A stretch of 64,000 nucleotides of DNA from Macrococcoides epidermidis (GCF_042659445.1 NZ_JBHSSR010000002.1), one strand, 5' to 3'. Shown: positions 41,994-51,802, counted from the stretch's first letter. Translations and numbers: made by a program. The notes: generated from the sequence alone by a model not told the origin.

Positions 41994-42569
41994 TTATCTA
42001 ATATTGCACTCATGATTATTCGTTGAAAGTTCATGTTTAGTCAGTATCTCAAAACCATATTTACGTTCTTCGATATAAGAGCCTTTCGGTGTGTTGATAA
42101 TATATTTTAAGTATATAAAATCAATAAATGACATCCCGACATTAATAGAAAATATAAATAGAAAATAGTGAGCAAATTGTGGCAATACAACTACGCAAAA
42201 TAACGTGATGAAAGTTATTATGAAAAACGGTAGCATCAGTGAAATACCAAATTTAATTTTGTGAATCGGATGATTGATTCTTATATTAAATAACGGAAAA
42301 AATTTAGATTTATTCGTTTTTTGTAAGATCATTGATTTCATATCATTCATAAAAGGTATCATATGACAAAATTTATGAATGGGGTATAGCAATAAGCATG
42401 CTGCTATAAAAAGAAAAAAGTACTGATCAGAGAAATATTTACCAAATACACTTGAGAATAATTCAAAACTTACGATAAATACTAAGATTGAAATAAGTGC
42501 TGAAATAAGCAATATGCGCTGTAAGCCATATGTTGCTCGAAAGTTAAAGTTTTTATTACATAAGTACAT
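41994..42569 (-). CDS. DUF3267 membrane protein
   Basis: 191 residues with four or five membrane helices and the pattern LYPIHKFCHMIPFM after the second helix. That fits the DUF3267 family found next to prsA and hpr in staphylococci and Bacillus; its zinc-protease-like HExxH is not intact here (HKFCH). ATG at 42569 is chosen, 7 nt after AGGAG; an upstream in-frame TTG at 42602 has no ribosome site. Function unknown. Confidence 0.72.
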   Translation of the reverse strand: MYLCNKNFNFRATYGLQRILLISALISILVFIVSFELFSSVFGKYFSDQYFFLFIAACLLLYPIHKFCHMIPFMNDMKSMILQKTNKSKFFPLFNIRINHPIHKIKFGISLMLPFFIITFITLFCVVVLPQFAHYFLFIFSINVGMSFIDFIYLKYIINTPKGSYIEERKYGFEILTKHELSTNNHECNIR

Positions 42570-42602
42570 GGCAATTCTCCTATCGGTCAATTTACCTAGC
42601 AA

Positions 42603-43148
42603 TTATGCATTATCAGTTTCGTTCTCGTCAAGTAAAACTTTTAATAGGTCATTATGACTTTTATCAAGGTGCTTAATAAAGTCGTCGCCGTAGATTTGCG
42701 CTACGATATATTTTAATTCAGTGAAAGAAGGAAGGTCATGCATTATATCATTATATTTATTTGCTGCATCATAAATACGATCATCGGTTTCTTTATAGCC
42801 ATGATATGTTTCATACAGCAGTTCTTTACCTTTTTCAGTCAATTCAAGATACGTGTTACGTTTATCAAATTCACTTTTAGGCATCGTTAAATAGCCGCGT
42901 TTTTCAAGGTTTTTCGCAAAGTTAAACACAGTTGAAACATGCATCACACCATACTGGCTTACTTGTGAGATTGTTGCTTTCTCAAGATTTCTAATAATAA
43001 TCAATATATGATGTTCATTAATATTTAAATCATATGGTTTAATCCAATTTTGCCAGTCTTTTTCCACGGTTTTCCATAAAGCTTTACTCAACTGAGATAC
43101 TTTATGTGTAAAAAGCATTTTTTCAATTACATCTTTTTCACGCTTCAT
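42603..43148 (-). CDS. hpr: MarR-family regulator Hpr (ScoC)
   Basis: 181 residues. Winged-helix MarR core at about 40-125: INEHHILIIIRNLEKATISQVSQYGVMHVSTVF, then NLEKRGYLTMPKSEFDKRNT with the wing, as in B. subtilis Hpr/ScoC. The C-terminal extension PSFTELKYIVAQIYGDDFIKHLD is Hpr-specific. By analogy it represses extracellular protease and transition-phase genes. The operon with DUF3267 and nearby prsA places it beside secretion genes. Here the motif run is split for reading; the domain is continuous. Confidence 0.87.
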   Translation of the reverse strand: MKREKDVIEKMLFTHKVSQLSKALWKTVEKDWQNWIKPYDLNINEHHILIIIRNLEKATISQVSQYGVMHVSTVFNFAKNLEKRGYLTMPKSEFDKRNTYLELTEKGKELLYETYHGYKETDDRIYDAANKYNDIMHDLPSFTELKYIVAQIYGDDFIKHLDKSHNDLLKVLLDENETDNA

Positions 43149-43204
43149 AACGCTGCCATCCTTTCACTTGTATATTAAAATTATATTATTGCTATAGTTA
43201 AATT

Positions 43205-43236
43205 AAAAAAAGTATGATGATTACATCATACTTTAC
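43205..43236 (-). terminator. Terminator on the minus strand
   Basis: Stem AAAGTATGATG/CATCATACTTT (43209-43234), followed on the minus strand by seven T. It insulates hpr from the YtxH gene upstream. Confidence 0.75.
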
Positions 43237-43297
43237 TATAGAATAATAATATTTTACCATAATACATTTGTGAAACAAGGTATTTTTCTGAATTTTT

Positions 43298-43340
43298 AAA
43301 AATATAAACAGAAGATATTATAATTTCAGTTTATATTTTT
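43298..43340. terminator. Terminator of the YtxH gene
   Basis: 12-bp stem AAAAATATAAAC/GTTTATATTTTT; overlaps the stop of the minus-strand gene. Confidence 0.65.
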
Positions 43341-43695
43341 ATTTCTTAGATAAAGTATCCATAATTTCATCTTTACGATTGTTTAAATTTTCGATATTGC
43401 CTTTTAAATTCTCAACATTTGGCTGAATATCAGATTTATAATGTGCAATCATGTCTTTAATCTCATCTGTCATCGTTTTCATCACTTCTTGTGAGGCATC
43501 TTTTGTTTTGAAGACAGCATCTTTTACTTCATTTGCTTCAATCTTTAGCTGATTCACCTGAGCTTTAGTATCATATGCTGTTGATTTAAAGTTTTGTTGT
43601 AATTCTTTACCAGACTTCGGTGCATTTAATATTGATGTTGCTGCACCTGCTGCGATTCCTACACCAAATCCTAATAATATACGTGAAAATTTCAT
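43339..43695 (-). CDS. YtxH-domain protein (YhaH-like)
   Basis: 118 residues. An N-terminal membrane helix with glycines (LGFGVGIAAGAATSILNAPKSG) is the YtxH signature, followed by a long amphipathic coiled coil. GGAGGATC lies before the ATG. Family members are general-stress or envelope-associated in Bacillus; the molecular role is not known. It lies downstream of the HIT gene with 59 bp between, on the same strand. Confidence 0.82.
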   Translation of the reverse strand: MKFSRILLGFGVGIAAGAATSILNAPKSGKELQQNFKSTAYDTKAQVNQLKIEANEVKDAVFKTKDASQEVMKTMTDEIKDMIAHYKSDIQPNVENLKGNIENLNNRKDEIMDTLSKK

Positions 43696-43754
43696 AAATT
43701 GATCCTCCTCAATTTGCTTGTACTAGTCTATACCCGTAATTTAAAATAACATGC

Positions 43755-44180
43755 TTATTTTATCGCATTGCTGATTGCATCTTTTAATTCATGCATTGCA
43801 CTTTCATCGAATGCATCTGCATGTGTTTCCCACTTGTAACCGAACCCATCGATATCATCTTCATAACGTGGAATGATATGGAAATGGATATGAAAGACAG
43901 ATTGATCAGCGAAAGCACGGTTATTTTGAATAATGTTGATTCCTGCTGGACTAAAAGCAGCATCAACTGCTTTCGCAACTTTTTGTACAGATTGAATGAC
44001 TTTTGCTAAATCTTCAGGGTCTACAGATAAGATATCTTCAGCTGCATTTTTAGGGATAACAAGTGTATGACCTTTTGATACTTGTGAAATATCCAAAAAA
44101 GCATATGTATACGCATCTTCATAAACTTTATATGAAGGAATGTCACCTTTTAATATTTTTCCGAAAACTGTTTCACACAT
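43755..44180 (-). CDS. hit: HIT-family nucleotide hydrolase
   Basis: 141 residues. The histidine triad is HIHFHIIPRY (H-x-H-x-H), with the N-terminal CETVFGKILKGDIPSYKVYED and YTYAFLDISQVSKGHTLVIP of the Hint/HIT branch. It hydrolyses nucleoside phosphoramidates or dinucleotides by family. Divergent from ecsA, the same arrangement as in Bacillus (hit next to ecsAB). AAGGAGG lies before the ATG. Confidence 0.92.
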   Translation of the reverse strand: MCETVFGKILKGDIPSYKVYEDAYTYAFLDISQVSKGHTLVIPKNAAEDILSVDPEDLAKVIQSVQKVAKAVDAAFSPAGINIIQNNRAFADQSVFHIHFHIIPRYEDDIDGFGYKWETHADAFDESAMHELKDAISNAIK

Positions 44181-44320
44181 TGAAAACGCCTCCTTATATA
44201 ATTTGCTATTTTGTTTATTATAATGTAATTATTGAAATTATTCATTCAATCACAATTCGTTATGAGAAATAATTATTATTTGATACAATAAATTTAAATT
44301 AAGACGAACGGAGAATGCAT

Positions 44321-45055
44321 GTGACAGTTAAAGTGAGTAATTTAACAGGGGGATATGGTAATCAGCCTGTTGTTCATAATATTAATTTTGAATTAGCGCA
44401 AGGTCAGATTATCGGACTTATCGGATTAAATGGTGCCGGTAAAAGTACGACGATTAAGAATATGTTAGGGTTGCTACGTCCGTTAGAAGGTGATATTGAA
44501 ATCAATGGCTATAAACTCTCTAGCGACCCATTTAAATATCGCTCAGAACTATCGTATATTCCGGAATCACCTGTATTATATGATGAATTAACATTAGAAG
44601 AACATATCGATATGACGGCGATGGCTTATAATATTGATGCAGAGGTAGCGATGGAACGTGCGATGCCGATATTAAAGATCTTTCGTTTAGAAGATAAATT
44701 GAAACAATTTCCTGCTCATTTCTCGAAAGGGATGAAACAGAAAGTAATGATTATTTGTGCATTTATCCCGGAACCATCACTTCATATAATTGATGAGCCC
44801 TTTTTAGGACTAGATCCTTTAGGGATACAATCGATGCTTGACCTTATGGTGAAAGCGAGAGAAGCGGGCCGTACTGTATTGATGAGTACACATATTTTAA
44901 CGACGGCAGAACGTTATTGTGACTCATTTTTACTGATGCACCATGGTAAACTAATCGGTAAAGGTACGCTTAATGATTTAAGGATGCAGTTTAATATGCC
45001 AAATGCCACACTGGATGAAATTTATATTTATGCAACAGGTGATGCGCATGAATAA
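44321..45055 (+). CDS. ecsA: ABC transporter ATPase EcsA
   Basis: 244 residues. Walker A GLNGAGKST, Q-loop YIPESPVLYDELT, signature FSKGMKQK, Walker B LHIIDEPFLGLDP, switch His MSTHIL. Drives the Ecs transporter, which in Bacillus affects secretion, competence and membrane proteolysis, and in staphylococci peptide-pheromone export (recalled). GTG at 44321 is the start because ACGGAG lies 7 nt before it and only 1 nt before the ATG at 44315. Overlaps ecsB by 8 bp. Confidence 0.92.
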   Translation: MTVKVSNLTGGYGNQPVVHNINFELAQGQIIGLIGLNGAGKSTTIKNMLGLLRPLEGDIEINGYKLSSDPFKYRSELSYIPESPVLYDELTLEEHIDMTAMAYNIDAEVAMERAMPILKIFRLEDKLKQFPAHFSKGMKQKVMIICAFIPEPSLHIIDEPFLGLDPLGIQSMLDLMVKAREAGRTVLMSTHILTTAERYCDSFLLMHHGKLIGKGTLNDLRMQFNMPNATLDEIYIYATGDAHE

Positions 45056-46265
45056 GGCAGTTCAACTTTTTAATCAAAGGCGCGTGAAGAACCAAAAAGA
45101 GGTAGCTTATTATAGTAAGTTTATCTTTAACGGTCATTTTGTCGTGTTCTTATCAATTGCTTTTGGTGCATTGATGTTACAGTATTCACAAATGGTGAAA
45201 CACTTATCACCGCACATCAATTATCATCTTATTATTGCAGTAGCACTTGCTGTATTGACCATTACAAATATCAGAACATTTGTCAGACCGGCAGATCAGA
45301 TTTTTTTACTGAATTTTGAACAGCATATGAATGCTTATTTTAAATCAGCGATGATAAGAAGTGCTTTGATTCGAAGTGTTATTTTTGTCATTGTAGCAGC
45401 TTTATTTATGCCGCTTTATTTTAATGCAGCAGATTCCTCGATGATAGGATATATTTGTGCTGTTATTTTAGGGATCGTAATGATTATCGTAGGAATCTGG
45501 ATTCGTTTTTTAATGATGAAGTTAGATATTGAGCAACATTTAATCAGTCTGCTGATCTTTTTGATGGCGTTGTCGGGTATTTATACTTCGCTTGAAGGTT
45601 TGCCGATTACTATCATTCCGATTATCATTTTTGGGATTGGTCTTGTTTATCTGCTTAATAAGAACACACAGTATCGTACAGTAAACTGGCATGCAATGAT
45701 TGATTACGAAGAACGATTGACACATCAACAAAATAAGACCATTAATATGTTTACAGATGTAAAAGGAATGAAAGATACCGTTAAACGACGTCGTGTACTT
45801 GATGTCTTATTACCTAAGCATAAATCAAAGTACAATCAGCAACATATGTTTGAGTTTTTATTTATCAGAAATTTTCTACGTAGTAGTGATGCATTATGGA
45901 TTATCATTCGATTAATCTTAATCGCAGCTGTAGTGATGTGGATTGTGAATCAGGAAATCATTGCAATGATTATCGGCGCATTTTTAGTGTATGCGATCGT
46001 CTTACAGACATCGCAATTTTATAAACAACAGGCATTTCAGTTGTGGCCACAAGTTTGGCCGGTGCCGGAAAGTTTAGTGTTAACTGGTTTCAAACAGTTT
46101 ATGCGTAAACTCGTATGGCTTACAACAATTATTATTGCGGTTATCTATTTGATATTATATCCGGCGCATTTTTATTATGCCGCTGTCTTTTTTCTGCTAA
46201 TGCTCTGGACGATGCGTAATGTAACAGAAAAAATTGAAAAACGTATGAAGTTATTAAAGGATTGA
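45048..46265 (+). CDS. ecsB: ABC transporter membrane protein EcsB
   Basis: 405 residues with about ten membrane helices; MNKAVQLFNQRRVKNQKEVA at the start and a central cytoplasmic loop (about 205-265; GMKDTVKRRRVLDVLLPKHK) as in EcsB. It forms the channel for EcsA. ATG at 45048 with AGGTGA 5 nt before; longer in-frame starts lie inside ecsA. A bidirectional terminator separates it from the convergent TRAP gene. Confidence 0.9.
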   Translation: MNKAVQLFNQRRVKNQKEVAYYSKFIFNGHFVVFLSIAFGALMLQYSQMVKHLSPHINYHLIIAVALAVLTITNIRTFVRPADQIFLLNFEQHMNAYFKSAMIRSALIRSVIFVIVAALFMPLYFNAADSSMIGYICAVILGIVMIIVGIWIRFLMMKLDIEQHLISLLIFLMALSGIYTSLEGLPITIIPIIIFGIGLVYLLNKNTQYRTVNWHAMIDYEERLTHQQNKTINMFTDVKGMKDTVKRRRVLDVLLPKHKSKYNQQHMFEFLFIRNFLRSSDALWIIIRLILIAAVVMWIVNQEIIAMIIGAFLVYAIVLQTSQFYKQQAFQLWPQVWPVPESLVLTGFKQFMRKLVWLTTIIIAVIYLILYPAHFYYAAVFFLLMLWTMRNVTEKIEKRMKLLKD

Positions 46266-46288
46266 GACATGTGTCTCAATCCTTTTTT
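46256..46288. terminator. Bidirectional terminator of ecsB and TRAP gene
   Basis: Stem AAAGGATTGAGAC/GTCTCAATCCTTT with six T and a 4-nt loop. Confidence 0.88.
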
Positions 46289-46805
46289 AATCTTCTGCTT
46301 CTGTTAACTCTTCAGGTTTTTCAACATATAAATATTTTGAATAATAGATATTTGCCATAATATCTTCTGATTGATACATTGACAACGCTTCTTTACTGAA
46401 GTTTTCTCTGAAGAAGCTGCTCTTTCTAAAGTCATCTATCTGACTCTTTCTATCAAACTGGAAAGTCGCAACATATGTTTCGCCACGTTTAGGACGTAAT
46501 AGACGGAAAGCCTGATATCCTTCGTAATCGTTTAGTTTTTCTAATGGTAATGGTTTCGTATCAAAGACTTCCTGACGCGCTTCTTTCACAATAAAATATA
46601 GTAATAAAGTCGGTTTCTCAAGTAGTTTACCATCGTTGATAACGTTCGTGAATGACTGAGGTGCACTAAACACTGATTTATCATCTGTTTCTTCATATAA
46701 ATAGGCGTTATCTTCATTATAGAAAGATAATATTTGTCGTTTTGAATATTTCTTTTTTATTTTATCCAGGAAGAAGCTGGAGCCATAAGTTATATAAGTA
46801 TACAT
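46287..46805 (-). CDS. TRAP/HmoB-type protein (ABM fold)
   Basis: 172 residues. The C-terminal half carries the ABM ferredoxin-like fold (YQAFRLLRPKRGETYVATFQ, FRKSSFFRENFS), as in staphylococcal TRAP and Bacillus haem-degrading HmoB. TRAP was once proposed as a quorum-sensing target; later work pointed to oxidative stress or haem handling (recalled). The neighbouring haem genes fit a haem-linked role. Start at ATG 46805, 9 nt after AGAGG. Confidence 0.83.
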   Translation of the reverse strand: MYTYITYGSSFFLDKIKKKYSKRQILSFYNEDNAYLYEETDDKSVFSAPQSFTNVINDGKLLEKPTLLLYFIVKEARQEVFDTKPLPLEKLNDYEGYQAFRLLRPKRGETYVATFQFDRKSQIDDFRKSSFFRENFSKEALSMYQSEDIMANIYYSKYLYVEKPEELTEAED

Positions 46806-46944
46806 CGTTATCATCCTCTCTTTATTTATGTATACCCAAAATACAAGATTTATGTCAGTTTAATGACATTAGTTTTTTATGATACTTTATAATAATTGTT
46901 ATGATAAAATCAGACTATATACGAAAAAATTGGGGGAAGTTTGT

Positions 46945-47985
46945 TTGAATTCATTTAACGATACGATTTTAAAAGCAGCAAGAGGGGAAAAAGCAGAACA
47001 TACACCGGTCTGGTTTATGAGACAGGCAGGACGTAGTCAACCTGAATACCGTAAAATTAAAGAAACACACAGTTTATTTGAGATTACACATGATCCAGAA
47101 CTTTGTGCATATGTCACAAAGTTACCGGTTGATCAATACAATACGGATGCAGCAATTCTTTATAAAGATATTATGTCTCCGCTTGGAGCAATTGGTGTTG
47201 ACGTTGAGATTAAATCTGGTATTGGACCGGTAATCGATAATCCAATCCGTACGATACAGGATGTATCTCGTTTAGGTGAGATTCATCCTGAACAAGATGT
47301 ACCTTACATTTTAGATACGATCAAGTTATTGACGCAGGAACAGTTAAATGTACCATTGATCGGCTTTACTGGTGCTCCGTTTACTTTAGCGAGTTATATG
47401 ATTGAAGGTGGGCCATCTAAAAACTACAACAAAACAAAAGCGATGATGTATGAGCAACCTGAAGCATGGCATATGCTGATGGAGAAACTAGCTGATATGT
47501 GTATTACATATACGCACGCACAAATCGATGCTGGTTGTAAGATGATTCAAGTATTTGATTCATGGGTTGGAGCATTAAATAAAGCAGACTATCATCAGTT
47601 TATAGCACCACATATGACAAGAATTTTCGCTGGTATAAAAGAAAAACAAGTACCAGTCATTACATTTGGTGTCGGTGCAAGTCACTTGATCGAAGAGTGG
47701 AATGCTTTACCTGTTGATGTATTAGGATTAGACTGGCGACTGCAAATCGAAGAAGCACGTGCAAAAGGGATTACAAAGACCTTAATGGGCAACCTGGATC
47801 CTGCAATCTTACTTGCGCCATGGGAAGTGATTGAATCTCATCTTAAACGTATTCTAGATCAGGGATTACAGTCAGACAGTTATATCTTTAATTTAGGACA
47901 TGGTGTATTTCCGGAAGTTCAACCGGACACTTTACGTCGTGTAAGTGCTTTTGTACATGATTATTCAGCGAAATATAAAGCTTAA
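46945..47985 (+). CDS. hemE: Uroporphyrinogen decarboxylase
   Basis: 346 residues. PVWFMRQAGRSQPEYR and GFTGAPFTLASYMIEGGPSK are the two signature blocks; VFDSWVGAL and NLDPAILLAPW, LGHGVFPEVQPD follow. It decarboxylates uroporphyrinogen III to coproporphyrinogen III. TTG at 46945 is the start, 5 nt after GGGGGAAG; the earlier ATG at 46879 has no site. First gene of hemE-hemH-hemY. Confidence 0.95.
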   Translation: MNSFNDTILKAARGEKAEHTPVWFMRQAGRSQPEYRKIKETHSLFEITHDPELCAYVTKLPVDQYNTDAAILYKDIMSPLGAIGVDVEIKSGIGPVIDNPIRTIQDVSRLGEIHPEQDVPYILDTIKLLTQEQLNVPLIGFTGAPFTLASYMIEGGPSKNYNKTKAMMYEQPEAWHMLMEKLADMCITYTHAQIDAGCKMIQVFDSWVGALNKADYHQFIAPHMTRIFAGIKEKQVPVITFGVGASHLIEEWNALPVDVLGLDWRLQIEEARAKGITKTLMGNLDPAILLAPWEVIESHLKRILDQGLQSDSYIFNLGHGVFPEVQPDTLRRVSAFVHDYSAKYKA

Positions 47986-48003
47986 AATTTGGGGGAAGAA
48001 TGA

Positions 48004-48924
48004 ATGACTAAAAAGGGATTACTCGTTATGGCTTACGGTACGCCATATAAAGAAGAGGATATTGAACCATACTATACACATATTAGACATGGTAGAAAAC
48101 CATCTGAAGAAAGTTTACAGGATTTAAAAGATCGTTATAAAGCAATCGGTGGTATCTCACCGTTAGCAGGGACAACAGAACGCCAGGCAGAAGCTTTAGT
48201 GAAAGCATTAAATGAAGCTACAGGTGAGGACTATCAATTATATATCGGTCTAAAGCATATCGCACCTTTTATAGAAGATGCAGTAGAAGCGATGCATAGT
48301 GATGGTATTACTGAAGCGGTAACAATTGTCTTAGCACCACATTATTCTAACTTCTCAGTAGGAAGTTACAATAAACGTGCCGCGGAAGAAGCAAGTAAAT
48401 ATGGTATTCAACTTAAACATGTTGAATCATTCTATAATCAGGATAAATTTATTGCATTCTGGACAGATCAAGTGAACAGCACACTAGATACAATTCCACA
48501 GACTGATTGGGAAAAGACAGTGTTGATTGTCAGCGCGCATAGTCTGCCGGAGAAAATTAAAGCAGCAGGCGATCCTTATCCAGATCAATTAGAAGATACT
48601 GCAACAATGATCATGGACAATTCTAAAATTTTAAACGTTGAAACTGGATGGCAGTCAGAAGGTAATACACCAGATCCATGGTTAGGACCTGATGTACAGG
48701 ATTTAACACGTAAATTACACGAAGAAGAACAGTATGAACATTTTATCTATACACCAGTAGGATTTGTCTGTGAACATTTAGAAGTATTATATGATAATGA
48801 TTATGAATGTAAAGTCGTGTGTGACGATTTAAATGTGAAATATTATCGCCCTGCGATGCCGAATACGGATGAACGTTTTATTGGTGCGATGGTGGATGAA
48901 ATTCAAAGTGTATTAAATCAATAG
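48004..48924 (+). CDS. hemH: Coproporphyrin III ferrochelatase
   Basis: 306 residues, short Gram-positive form without the [2Fe-2S] tail. LLVMAYGTPYKEEDI at the start; catalytic His in VSAHSLPEKI; FVCEHLEVLYDNDYEC near the end. In Firmicutes this enzyme (CpfC) inserts iron into coproporphyrin III, not protoporphyrin. GGGGGAAG lies 8 nt before the ATG, and hemE is 18 bp upstream, so it is in the operon. Confidence 0.95.
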   Translation: MTKKGLLVMAYGTPYKEEDIEPYYTHIRHGRKPSEESLQDLKDRYKAIGGISPLAGTTERQAEALVKALNEATGEDYQLYIGLKHIAPFIEDAVEAMHSDGITEAVTIVLAPHYSNFSVGSYNKRAAEEASKYGIQLKHVESFYNQDKFIAFWTDQVNSTLDTIPQTDWEKTVLIVSAHSLPEKIKAAGDPYPDQLEDTATMIMDNSKILNVETGWQSEGNTPDPWLGPDVQDLTRKLHEEEQYEHFIYTPVGFVCEHLEVLYDNDYECKVVCDDLNVKYYRPAMPNTDERFIGAMVDEIQSVLNQ

Positions 48925-48939
48925 AAATGAGTGTTTAAC

Positions 48940-50316
48940 ATGGCAAAGAAATGTGCAGTGATCGGCGCAGGTATTACCGGATTATCAGCAGCGTACTATC
49001 TGCAAAAAGAAGATTCATCGATTGAAATTGATATATTAGAGGCGAGTGACGTACCAGGTGGTAAGATAAAAACTTACCAAAAAGACGGGTATACGATAGA
49101 ATTAGGTCCAGAATCATATCTTGGACGTAAAAAGATTATGACAGAACTTGCTGAAGCAATCGGTTTAAAAGATGAAATTGTAGTAAATAATACCGGAAAA
49201 TCATATATTTATGCCAAAAATAAACTTTATCCAATACCTGGTGGTTCAATATTAGGTATTCCGACTGAGATGAAACCATTTTTATCAACACGTCTTATCT
49301 CACCAATCGGAAAATTGCGTGCAGGAATGGATTACTTGATTCAACCAAAACCGATGGAACCGGATGTTTCAGTCGGTGCTTTTTTCAGACGACGTTTAGG
49401 CAATGAAACTTTAGAAAACTTGATAGAACCATTGTTATCAGGTATATATGGTGCTGATATTGATAAGTTAAGTTTAAAATCTACATTCCCGGACTTTAAA
49501 GCGACTGAAGAAAAGCACGGTGGTCTTATAAAAGGAATGCGTGCTAATAAGAAGAAAGCGCCTAAAAGTAAAGGACCAGTTCAGGGACAGTTTAGACAAT
49601 TTAAAAATGGCTTAATGAGTTTTATAGAGGCGCTTGTAAAAGACTTAGAGCAAAAAGGTATCTCTATAAAATATAATCATAAAGTTGATGGCATCGAGAA
49701 ATTAGATAACGGCTATCATATTACTGTAAATGGGGAGAAAGTATACTACGATAAAGTCATTATTACGGTTCCTCATACAGTATTTCGCAACTGGCTCAAT
49801 GATGGACCATTAAACTATTTCGACTATATGGAGACGACAAGTGTGGCTACCGTTGTGATGGCTTTTGATGACAGTCAGGTGAATAATAATGAAAATGGTA
49901 CAGGTTTTGTCATTGCTAAAAACTCTGATACCGTCATCACTGCGTGTACGTGGACAGACAAGAAATGGTCTCATACAACACCACCAGGTAAGACACTGTT
50001 ACGTGCATATGTTGGTCGTCCTGGCAGCAATGTGGTTAAAGATAATGACGATGCAGCGATTGTGAAACTTGCGCGAAATGATTTAGATAAAATGATGGAA
50101 ATTAAAGGTGAACCTGAATTTACCATTGTGACAAAATTATTTAACAGTATGCCACAATATGAAGTAGGTCATATTGATCGCATTCGCGCGATTCAGCATT
50201 ATATTAAGACACAGTATCCTGGTTTAGTGATTACCGGTGCATCTTTTGAAGCGGTAGGACTGCCAGACTGCGTCGCACAAGGACAACGCGCTGCATTACA
50301 AATAGCACATGAATAA
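48940..50316 (+). CDS. hemY: Coproporphyrinogen III oxidase (HemY/CgoX)
   Basis: 458 residues. FAD dinucleotide fold AVIGAGITGLSAAYYL at the N-terminus and LVITGASFEAVGLPDCVAQG at the C-terminus; GGKIKTYQKDGYTIELGPES is typical. In the coproporphyrin-dependent route it oxidises coproporphyrinogen before iron insertion, although encoded last. ATG at 48940 rather than GTG 48931; ribosome site ATGAG, weak. 15 bp after hemH. Confidence 0.93.
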   Translation: MAKKCAVIGAGITGLSAAYYLQKEDSSIEIDILEASDVPGGKIKTYQKDGYTIELGPESYLGRKKIMTELAEAIGLKDEIVVNNTGKSYIYAKNKLYPIPGGSILGIPTEMKPFLSTRLISPIGKLRAGMDYLIQPKPMEPDVSVGAFFRRRLGNETLENLIEPLLSGIYGADIDKLSLKSTFPDFKATEEKHGGLIKGMRANKKKAPKSKGPVQGQFRQFKNGLMSFIEALVKDLEQKGISIKYNHKVDGIEKLDNGYHITVNGEKVYYDKVIITVPHTVFRNWLNDGPLNYFDYMETTSVATVVMAFDDSQVNNNENGTGFVIAKNSDTVITACTWTDKKWSHTTPPGKTLLRAYVGRPGSNVVKDNDDAAIVKLARNDLDKMMEIKGEPEFTIVTKLFNSMPQYEVGHIDRIRAIQHYIKTQYPGLVITGASFEAVGLPDCVAQGQRAALQIAHE

Positions 50317-50383
50317 ACAAAACATTGTCTATAATAAATCAGCAGCATTATAATGAAATACAGACACACTTTAGGAGGATGTT

Positions 50384-51370
50384 ATGAAATTTATTCACAA
50401 TAATAATATAACGGATCCTTCATTGAATTTAGCAATGGAAGAATCCGTATTGAAACATTTACCGAAAGATGATTCCTATTTCTTATTCTATGTTAATGAA
50501 CCATCAATCATTATCGGAAAGAATCAAAATACATTTGCTGAAATTAATCAATCATATGTTGATGAACAAAATATTCATGTTGTTCGTCGTATTTCTGGTG
50601 GTGGAGCAGTTTATCATGATTTAGGCAATTTAAATTTTAGCTTCGTAACAAAAGCTGATGAAGACAGTTTCCATAACTTTAAGAGATTTACGATGCCAAT
50701 CGTAGAGGCACTTAATAAATTAGGTGTCAAAGCTGAGATGACAGGACGTAATGATCTTCAGGTTGGCGAACGTAAAATCTCAGGTAATGCGATGTTTCAA
50801 TCGGGAGATCGCATGTTCTCGCACGGCACACTGATGTTAAACAGTGATATTGAAGAAGTCGTGAAGAGCTTAACTGTAAGTGAAAAGAAACTCATAACAA
50901 AGGGCATAAAATCTATTCGTTCACGTGTAGCAAACATTCAGGAATTTCTTGAAGCACCAATGTCAATGGAAGATTTTAAACAGACATTACTGCATTCAAT
51001 ATTCGATGGTGAGATTGAAGAATATCAACTTCAGGAAGAAGACTGGAAGAAGATCAAAGAAATCAGTGACCAGAAATATCGTAACTATGACTGGAATTAT
51101 GGGAAAAATCCGAAATATAATTATGAAGTTAAACAGAAATTCCCTGGAGGTATGTTGGAACTTAAGATTAATGTCATTAAAGGTATGATTGATGATATTA
51201 AAATATTCGGTGATTTCTTTGGTGTAGGTGAAGTTACTGAGATCGAACAGAAACTTAAAGGATTACCACATAATCAAAAGGCTGTGAAGGCAGTGTTAGA
51301 TACAGTAGACTTTGGACATTACTTCGGTAGAGTAACGGAAGAAGAATTTTTAAGTTTAGTTGCAAAATAA
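50384..51370 (+). CDS. lplA: Lipoate-protein ligase
   Basis: 328 residues. RRISGGGAVYHDLGNLNFSF is the lipoyl-AMP-forming motif; GRNDLQVGERKISGNAM and HGTLMLNSD follow; the C-terminal accessory domain ends the protein. It activates free lipoate and attaches it to E2 or GcvH proteins. GGAGG lies before the ATG. Monocistronic, with a terminator shared with the small convergent IDEAL gene. Confidence 0.92.
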   Translation: MKFIHNNNITDPSLNLAMEESVLKHLPKDDSYFLFYVNEPSIIIGKNQNTFAEINQSYVDEQNIHVVRRISGGGAVYHDLGNLNFSFVTKADEDSFHNFKRFTMPIVEALNKLGVKAEMTGRNDLQVGERKISGNAMFQSGDRMFSHGTLMLNSDIEEVVKSLTVSEKKLITKGIKSIRSRVANIQEFLEAPMSMEDFKQTLLHSIFDGEIEEYQLQEEDWKKIKEISDQKYRNYDWNYGKNPKYNYEVKQKFPGGMLELKINVIKGMIDDIKIFGDFFGVGEVTEIEQKLKGLPHNQKAVKAVLDTVDFGHYFGRVTEEEFLSLVAK

Positions 51371-51386
51371 AAAAAGACAAATTTTT

Positions 51387-51432
51387 AGCGCCAATCCTTA
51401 AAATTAATTTTTGAGGTATTGGCGCTTTATTT
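51387..51432. terminator. Bidirectional terminator after lplA
   Basis: Stem AGCGCCAAT/ATTGGCGCT with T-rich flanks on both strands. Confidence 0.78.
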
Positions 51433-51445
51433 TATCGTATTCAAT

Positions 51446-51655
51446 TTAAATTTCCTCCAGAGCTTTCAATTCACTCGTATACTCTAGAAATGCTTCCTGG
51501 TTATGATTTAATAAAGACAAATCAATCTTTTCTTTTAATAATTTCTTTTGATGACTTTTAACAGCTTCGTCAATGATAAGCTCGATATATAAATTATTGA
51601 GATTAGATACGAAAGTTTCAAGACCATTTAATTGTGTTTGCTGATTATAGTTCAT
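51446..51655 (-). CDS. Small IDEAL-domain protein
   Basis: 69 residues. The C-terminal KIDLSLLNHNQEAFLEYTSE resembles the IDEAL motif, a short helical unit found in small Firmicutes proteins. One such protein stands next to competence regulators. AGGAGGTAAC lies before the ATG. It is divergent from comK with about 240 bp between. Function unknown; protein-protein interaction is the usual guess. Confidence 0.62.
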   Translation of the reverse strand: MNYNQQTQLNGLETFVSNLNNLYIELIIDEAVKSHQKKLLKEKIDLSLLNHNQEAFLEYTSELKALEEI

Positions 51656-51767
51656 AAGTGTTACCTCCTCAAATGTATTAAAACGAGTATATTATATAAT
51701 ATTCTAAATTGCAATAGTATTCAGAAAATTATATTAATTAACATCAGTTCGTTTTGATTAATAATAT

Positions 51768-51802
51768 ATAACCATATTTTTAACTTTGTAAACATATCTT
51801 TT
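51768..51802. promoter_or_regulatory. Possible ComK box (two AT-boxes)
   Basis: ATAA-N5-TTTT (51768-51780) and AAAC-N5-TTTT (51790-51802), 9 bp apart, near the ComK consensus AAAA-N5-TTTT with its 8-bp class spacing. It lies upstream of the comK promoter, suggesting autoactivation. Confidence 0.35.
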